A DNA stretch of 36,700 nucleotides, from assembly GCA_003427395.1 (NCBI GenBank), contig BFEA01000142.1, forward strand, positions 2,360,564 through 2,397,263, written 5' to 3'. This document shows positions 31,837 through 36,700 of this stretch, piece by piece. The notes under the pieces were generated by a model. It saw only the letters and a program-made list of their open reading frames with translations, made no database searches and was not told the origin of the DNA. Origin of the DNA: Chara braunii. Lineage: Eukaryota > Streptophyta > Charophyceae > Charales > Characeae. The position numbers and the translations under genes were made by a program. Position 1 is the first letter of the stretch; each line of letters starts with the position of its first letter.

Positions 31837-32304
31837 TGTCAGAGTTCCCCAGGCCTTAACGTGGGGAAGCGTTAAGAGTGAGAGTTCGCTGGACCCGGCA
31901 TTCAGCAGGTGCTGCTGCTCACCAATAGAAAGGAGCTTATTTGGTGGTGGAAGGGGGGGGGGGAAGGAAAGAATCGGCTGTCAGCGTTCCTGCCTCCTGA
32001 ACTCCCTCAGGTTTGATGTGCTGGGCCTGGCCTCCTCTCAGGTTCGGCATACCAGGCCCGTCACATTGTCTTTGGTGCAAGAACACACACAGGGTTGATG
32101 TGCATAATCACTTTTCGAAGGACATGGTGGGTTGTCCTCCGTCAGTCGGTCAAATGGTCTACACGGTGAGTTGGTATCCGTCAGTTGATCGAATGCATCC
32201 TGAGACTGTCTGGGCTCAACCTCCTGATGAGTTGGTGAAAGTCAGACGAAACAATGTGGCACGGTCATGTTTTTTTGTGGAGTTGTGTGTGTAGCGACCA
32301 TGAC

Positions 32305-32307
<3 letters not shown>
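31837..32307. other. intergenic DNA, nothing recognised
   Basis: No gene or RNA recognised. It includes a short repeated phrase, CAGTCGGTCAAATGG and CAGTTGATCGAATGC, near 32141 and 32180. Confidence 0.45.
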
Positions 32308-32385
<78 letters not shown>

Positions 32386-32405
32386 GCGCGCGCATACGCG
32401 CGCAC
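32308..32405. repeat. (CA)n followed by (GC)n/(CGCA) alternating tract
   Basis: About 36 CA repeats to 32379 are followed by GTGCGCGCGCGCGCATACGC. The whole tract is almost pure alternating purine-pyrimidine and therefore Z-DNA-prone. Confidence 0.95.
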
Positions 32406-32743
32406 AAAAGAAAAACAGGAAGGATACACTGACCTACCCATCCTGTGAACGCATACTCTCACATACACCATATCGACACGTCTACACATGTTTCACTCAT
32501 GGAGACAATCTTTTGTATGGTTGGAGTTCTTGAAGACTGTCGACTTCTGCGCTTGATCTCAGAGGATGGTCGTGCTCTATGCGGATAGAAGAACTACAAC
32601 TCACTCCACCGGAGGGTTGGAAGCAGATGAGCAGGAAATGTAATGCAGATTACGTCAAGACTCGTGAGCGAAAGAACGTGAGCTTCAATTGCTCTTAGCT
32701 GACTTGAAGTAATCGTTGGTTAGAGGGGCGATCATAGGTTCCT
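32406..32743. other. intergenic DNA, nothing recognised
   Basis: No gene or RNA recognised. Confidence 0.45.
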
Positions 32744-33100
32744 TTTCTTTCTTTGCTCGATTATTGTTATAATCGGCCGCTGATGATCTTCATTCGTGCT
32801 CGTGGTGCATGGTGAAGTATTTTGCTAGTGCCTGATTGGTACCCATCTCTTCGTGCTCATTGTAGCGCGGAGAGACTTCGCCTGGTGGTAATGTGTTAGG
32901 GACATGTTGGTTGAGCGCGGAGTACAAATTTCTTTCTTTCTTTGCTCGATTATTATGTGATCGATCCCCGATGATCTCCTTCCTATTCTTGGTGCATGAC
33001 ATATCTTGCTAGTGCCTGAGTGGTACCCATCTCGACGTGCTCGTCGTTGAATGGAGAGACCTTGCCTGGCGATGAATTGTAGCGGCCCGGGGAGAAGGAC
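32744..33100. repeat. tandem duplication, period 189 bp
   Basis: Both copies begin with a CTTT repeat and TTTGCTCGATTATT (ending near 32764 and 32953), then GATGATCT.C.TTC, TGGTGCATG, TTGCTAGTGCCTGA.TGGTAC followed by CCATCTC, CGTGCTC and GGAGAGAC(T/C)T.GCCTGG. They have diverged by perhaps a quarter, so this is an older duplication than the neighbouring 27- and 33-bp repeats. Confidence 0.8.
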
Positions 33101-33230
33101 CATTCGTAGGGTCTGGCCTTGGAGCTGACATGGATGGATGTAGATGGTCCCAGTTGAAGTGGACGGGAAGCATGAACAGGTGAAATGGACATCCACCTTT
33201 GACTCAAATTGACTGAATCAAGAGCGTACT

Positions 33231-33293
33231 GTATTTGGCTGTTCTAGTGGCGAGATTCAGGATGTATTTGGCTGTTCTAGTGGTGAGATTCAG
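33231..33293. repeat. tandem duplication, period 33 bp
   Basis: GTATTTGGCTGTTCTAGTGG followed by (C/T)GAGATTCAG occurs at 33231-33260 and 33264-33293, with one difference; GAT separates the copies. Confidence 0.93.
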
Positions 33294-33593
33294 TCTAGAA
33301 GTCCTGGTCTGAATGTGCCGGAAGGGATCAGGCTGGCCCCACTTGGCTGAATGCACCTAGTCTGCTTTCAGGTTTCAATTAGTTCTTGCTAACTTATTGA
33401 CAGACAGTTATTGTAGACTTGGCTATTATCTGTGTCAGGGTGATTATCTGTGTTCTGGTTTGGGGTTCTCGCTACCATCTTACCCCGAATAGAAAGTGCG
33501 GTATTATTAGCCGTATTTGGGGCAACTTTCAGTTTAGATACAGCAACGATGACTGTACTTTTGTTCAGGTAGGATGCTAGCGTACTAGAATGT

Positions 33594-33655
33594 AAGATCG
33601 ATACGTCCGTCCTAAATAAATAATAATAATAATAATAAAAAAGATCGATACGTCC
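33594..33655. repeat. 15-bp direct repeats around a (TAA)n tract
   Basis: AAGATCGATACGTCC is present exactly at 33594-33608 and 33641-33655, separated by GTCCT and an AAATAAATAATAATAATAAT-type tract. The second copy runs into the 5' end of the U6-like sequence, and the first is also followed by GTCCT. Part of the U6 5' end may therefore have been duplicated together with an A-rich tail. Confidence 0.85.
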
Positions 33656-33756
33656 TTCAGGACACATCAGAGCTGTTAAAATTGGAATGATGCGGATGAG
33701 ATTAGCATGGCCGCTGCGCAAGGATGACACATAAATAGAGAAGTGCTCTTAGTTTT
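33652..33756 (+). pseudogene. second U6 snRNA-derived sequence, more diverged
   Basis: The segment reads GTCCTTCAGGACAC, then GTTAAAATTGGAATGATG, GAGATTAGCATGGCCGCTGC, GCAAGGATGACACATAAAT and AGAGAAGTG, following U6 order throughout. The ACAGAGA box is lost (GCGGATGAGA in its place), a few bases are inserted after the 5' stem, and the GGTCC element is changed. It shares GTTAAAATTGG with the copy at 30548, where plant U6 usually has GATAAAATTGG. The two copies may therefore share a source, or the host U6 may carry this base. It is non-functional as a spliceosomal RNA by these changes. Confidence 0.82.
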
Positions 33757-34190
33757 AAAGGGGCGCAGGAAGAAGTAGATAGAAGACATTCAAGTCCAGT
33801 AGAGCCTGCTGGAAGTAAGCCTAGGGCTGCACAATTTATTTATTATTATTATTTTTTTTTGAAGCCGAGGTCTGCACAACTTGAATGGGGGCTAATGGAT
33901 AAGAAACCCAAATGCTGTTTGGTGTTGCGCTGCTTTTCAAGGAGATTGACCTGTGGAGGGAAAACAGGATGCTGAAGGTGGGCAGTGGGGAGGGAGGGAT
34001 GGAGAGGGGGAAAATATGAAGTCGCACAGGGGGGGGGGGGAAGAGAGGGAAACATAGAGAGACGGGCAGACAGAATAAGCAGTGAACACACTGCTCACTC
34101 CGCCAATAAGCAGTGTACGCCAGGGGACCACTCCATACCACATTCCAAGGAGCCCAAAGCCCGAACAGAGGGGGGAGTTTTAAAAAGACC
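33757..34190. other. intergenic DNA, nothing recognised
   Basis: No gene seen. It contains a purine-rich stretch (33980-34070) with a G10 run and a (TTA)n/T-tract near 33837-33860. Confidence 0.45.
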
Positions 34191-34566
34191 TTAAACCACC
34201 AGTACATGGGCACCTGGGCCACGGGCCAGACACCTCAAATTCTGGAGGCGCGAAACGCAAATGCCACCGCCGATGAAATTTATCAATGACGGGCCCTGCG
34301 ATTTTTCGGCCCCGTTTTCTTGTGGCGACAAGTTTCGGACTGCAAGGCTGAGGCTGTGTACTTGTGGTTTAAACCACCAGTACCTTTCCCCACTTGAAAA
34401 AAACAAGTACGCAGCAGTTAACACGGGAAAAATTCGATGGTCCGGGTACCGAACCAAAATGGCTGGCGACGCCAGCTGAAATGAGGCATGTGCCGGTTGT
34501 TGTTGTTTTTTGGCGCGCAGGGCGATTCTAGGCTTGGCATCGATGGCTGAGAAAGGTACTGGTGGC
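34191..34566. repeat. repeated and inverted CCACCAGTAC motifs with a 26-bp near-palindrome
   Basis: TTAAACCACCAGTAC occurs at 34191-34205 and again at 34369-34383. The second copy belongs to a 26-bp near-perfect palindrome at 34358-34383 (GTACTTGTGGTTT / AAACCACCAGTAC, one mismatched pair). CCACCAGTACCTTTC (34375-34389) is exactly inverted as GAAAGGTACTGGTGG at 34552-34566. These may be ends or internal parts of a small inverted-repeat element, but I cannot draw its borders. Confidence 0.6.
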
Positions 34567-36630
34567 CTTTCTGTCAGCCGAATTTCGACCAGGATATTAG
34601 GCGACTAGAAATCTGGCCATGGAAACAGGAGGGGAAAACGTAATGATGGGCTTCGTGCTTTATGACTGCCCCCAAGAAAAGTGGCCTAAATTCCCTAAAA
34701 TCATTAGTAAAATGGATGAGTCATAATGCCATAGTAGGCATGTCCCTGTGGACGGTCAAAGATATGGCGGACGAACTGACCGGGTGTGCTAGTCGATTGA
34801 AGACAGTAGTTGCAATAGCCGCTTCCATCCTCAGAACAGACAACATCATCAACCAGCGGATTGATTGGGGTGATCCAGGCAAGTGACAAAGATGTTCGTG
34901 TTGAGGAGGGCAAGGTGTGTGCTCGACGAGCAATAAATGATACATGTAGATCCGATCAAGGCGTTCTTAGGTAAGGACAAAGTCTGGGCTCGAAGTCTGA
35001 AAGGCGCTAATTTGGATATAGGATCGCCCAAGCCACCAGTGCTTCCGAAGCACTTTTGTCCAGGGCTGGGAACGTGCTGTGCGCCAATAAAAAAAGAACC
35101 GGCGCAGGCCTCCTCCTTTTGGCTGGTGCCGCCAGCCATCTTGCTCCGGCGGCCGAGCCGTGAAAGTTGCGGCAGCATGCAAGCCACAACTTCAAAACAA
35201 TGGCGGGGAGGGTGGTTTAACGTAAATGGGCTGGTGACAGCTGACCACACTAGCATGTAGCAATTCAGGATCAAATCAAGAGGTTACGGCGGGGGGAGAA
35301 TTGGCCAGATGTTGTGTGCACACAAAAGATTCGCCTCATGACCAAGCTTGAGCATCTTAGGGCAGGGAAATTGGCATGGCCTCTCGCCCATCCTATCAGT
35401 CATTTTCCACCATATGCAGGAGTGGCAATATGGATCCCACCACACTCCAGGATTGAGCTGATGGTTGGGTAAGTGTGTACTCGAGTGTTTCTCAAGATCT
35501 CAATAGAGCGCATGATAGGGCTTTTATCCCCCCTAATCTCAATAATGAGAGAAGTCAATTCTGTTAGATATCAAAGGTTCAGCCCCAACAGGCATTTGGT
35601 TAATTCTTGTGGAGAGACTTCAACGCAGCCCCAAGCCCATCGAGTGCTCTACCTCTTGCAATGAAGATCACACGTTGTACCTCAATAGATTTTGTGGAAA
35701 ACCAGTTATCTCCGAGTTTGATTAACCTTTCCAATCATCTCTAGTTTACTATAGGAATTTGGACATACAAGGGAAGAGGAACCCCCCTTCGCCGGGGATT
35801 AGGGATCATCTGAGGATTATACTGATTTCAATGCGTTTAGGGAAACCAATCCTACAAAGACGGAATCTTCCTACCCGCGACATACAACAAAAGGGCATTC
35901 TAGGACCGATTTAATTACGTTGTCAGAGGAACTTGAGGGAGCTATGCAACTGATGTCAGTTGGCCCGACAATACCCCACATGGCCCCGGGACATGATGAA
36001 GACAAGAGTCGACAAACTGAACACCTCGCTGCTGTCTTTATCTCAAATTTGTCAATACAAATATGAAAATACTGAACTTTTTGGAAATCGCAAAGAGAAA
36101 AATGTGCTTCTATTCACGCTGCAAATTTTTCCGACCCCGGTTACAGGGTCCTGAATTATCACAGTCCAACGCTCCGTACATTAGAATCTTAGGGCTTGTA
36201 GGGCCAGGCGTTGCAGACCGGTAGTCTACATTACCGTACAGTACCTGTAGGAGCACATCAAGTCCCCAAAAGTTCAATATGCAGCAGCCTCACATGAAAG
36301 TCGGCAACTTTCCCAAAATAGCAACTTGGCAAGGCAGAGGCTGAAGGAGGCCAGTATCGATTGAAGCAGGCACGACGACACGCACAACCCAGTGGAACGG
36401 GGGCAATCGTTCATTTGAATCATTTCACAAATTTGTGGAATTGCTGCTGGAGCTTGTGCAGACTAGCGACTTGGACGAAGAAGAACGTTGAAGGGAGGAG
36501 ACAAAGTGTTTGCGGTCATAGCTGCCTGTTTGCTGTGAGACACACCGTAGAGGCATTTCGGCCCAGGGTAGATCCGGGACATTGTAGAGGGAGGAACAAT
36601 AGAGGGGAGCATTGAGGGATGGACAGTGCA

Positions 36631-36633
<3 letters not shown>
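34567..36633. other. intergenic DNA or highly decayed sequence without a recognisable gene
   Basis: Open frames are short. The 74-codon frame 34662-34886 ends in AASILRTDNII, faintly like the AA..ILR.D.II C-terminus of group II chaperonin subunits, but nothing else supports that. An ATG-poor frame open for 87 codons (35803-36063, +) reads TDFNAFRETNPTKTE and LITLSEELEGAMQLMSV with ordinary protein composition and no family that I recognise. Either could be an exon or an old transposon fragment. Confidence 0.4.

Positions 36634-36700
<67 letters not shown>
36634..36700. repeat. (GA)n microsatellite at the window edge
   Basis: An uninterrupted GA run continues to the last base; its full length is unknown. 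Confidence 0.95.

Noticed and set aside
32216-32533. Cys/Val- and His/Thr-rich frames around 32.3 kb
   Set aside because: These are translations of the (CA)n/(GT)n array in different frames.
34824-34880. Possible chaperonin (CCT) C-terminal exon
   Set aside because: Only about eleven residues (AASILRTDNII) resemble the family and no neighbouring exon does. This is too short to call.
1-36700. CRISPR array, prokaryotic operon or phage genes
   Set aside because: No regularly spaced identical repeats with unique spacers and no compact coding layout occur. The content is clearly eukaryotic.

Overview
The window is eukaryotic nuclear DNA. It has long gene-free stretches, many microsatellites, one scaffold gap (Ns at 20553-20699), a plant-type L1 (LINE) retrotransposon, U6 snRNA-derived sequences with a plant-like 5' end, and a fragment resembling the plant mitochondrial tRNA-Ser(GCU). 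Together these suggest a streptophyte plant or alga. A charophyte such as Chara is my best guess, but this is inference and nothing here proves the species.

Layout. 1-12.0 kb: mostly AT-rich DNA with no convincing gene. It contains a GC-richer island (about 3.93-5.82 kb, possibly a decayed LTR-type element), a mitochondrial-type tRNA-Ser(GCU) 3' fragment (6849-6915, minus strand), and a compound AG/CT/CA microsatellite block (7.8-8.1 kb). 12.0-18.95 kb: one near-full-length but dead L1-like LINE on the minus strand. It has an ORF1 with a CCHC knuckle, an apurinic-type endonuclease, a reverse transcriptase and a C-terminal zinc-binding domain, all broken by frameshifts. The RT has lost motif A and carries LAND in place of FADD. 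19-21.1 kb: GC-richer DNA, microsatellites and the gap, probably holding the promoter and leader of the next gene. 21114-26723 (+): the only convincing intact protein gene, a 1,869-residue uninterrupted ORF. It is Q/H/G-rich at the N-terminus, highly charged in the middle and RS-rich at the C-terminus. Three short islands match the animal splicing-speckle protein PNISR (Pinin-interacting serine/arginine-rich protein), and I identify it as a PNISR homologue. 26.7-36.7 kb: no intact gene, but much structure. There are two diverged U6 snRNA copies about 3.1 kb apart in the same orientation, a 286-bp foldback (MITE-like) element, a 29-bp perfect palindrome overlapping a second inverted repeat, a candidate TIR element, a triplet-repeat array flanked by direct repeats, and an unusual density of local tandem duplications (periods 27, 33, 34, 92 and 189 bp).

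The genes form no operon or pathway. The window is one splicing-related gene embedded in repeat-derived DNA. The most useful results are the PNISR assignment, made from conserved islands inside low-complexity sequence, and the cluster of small-RNA-derived and foldback sequences downstream of it.
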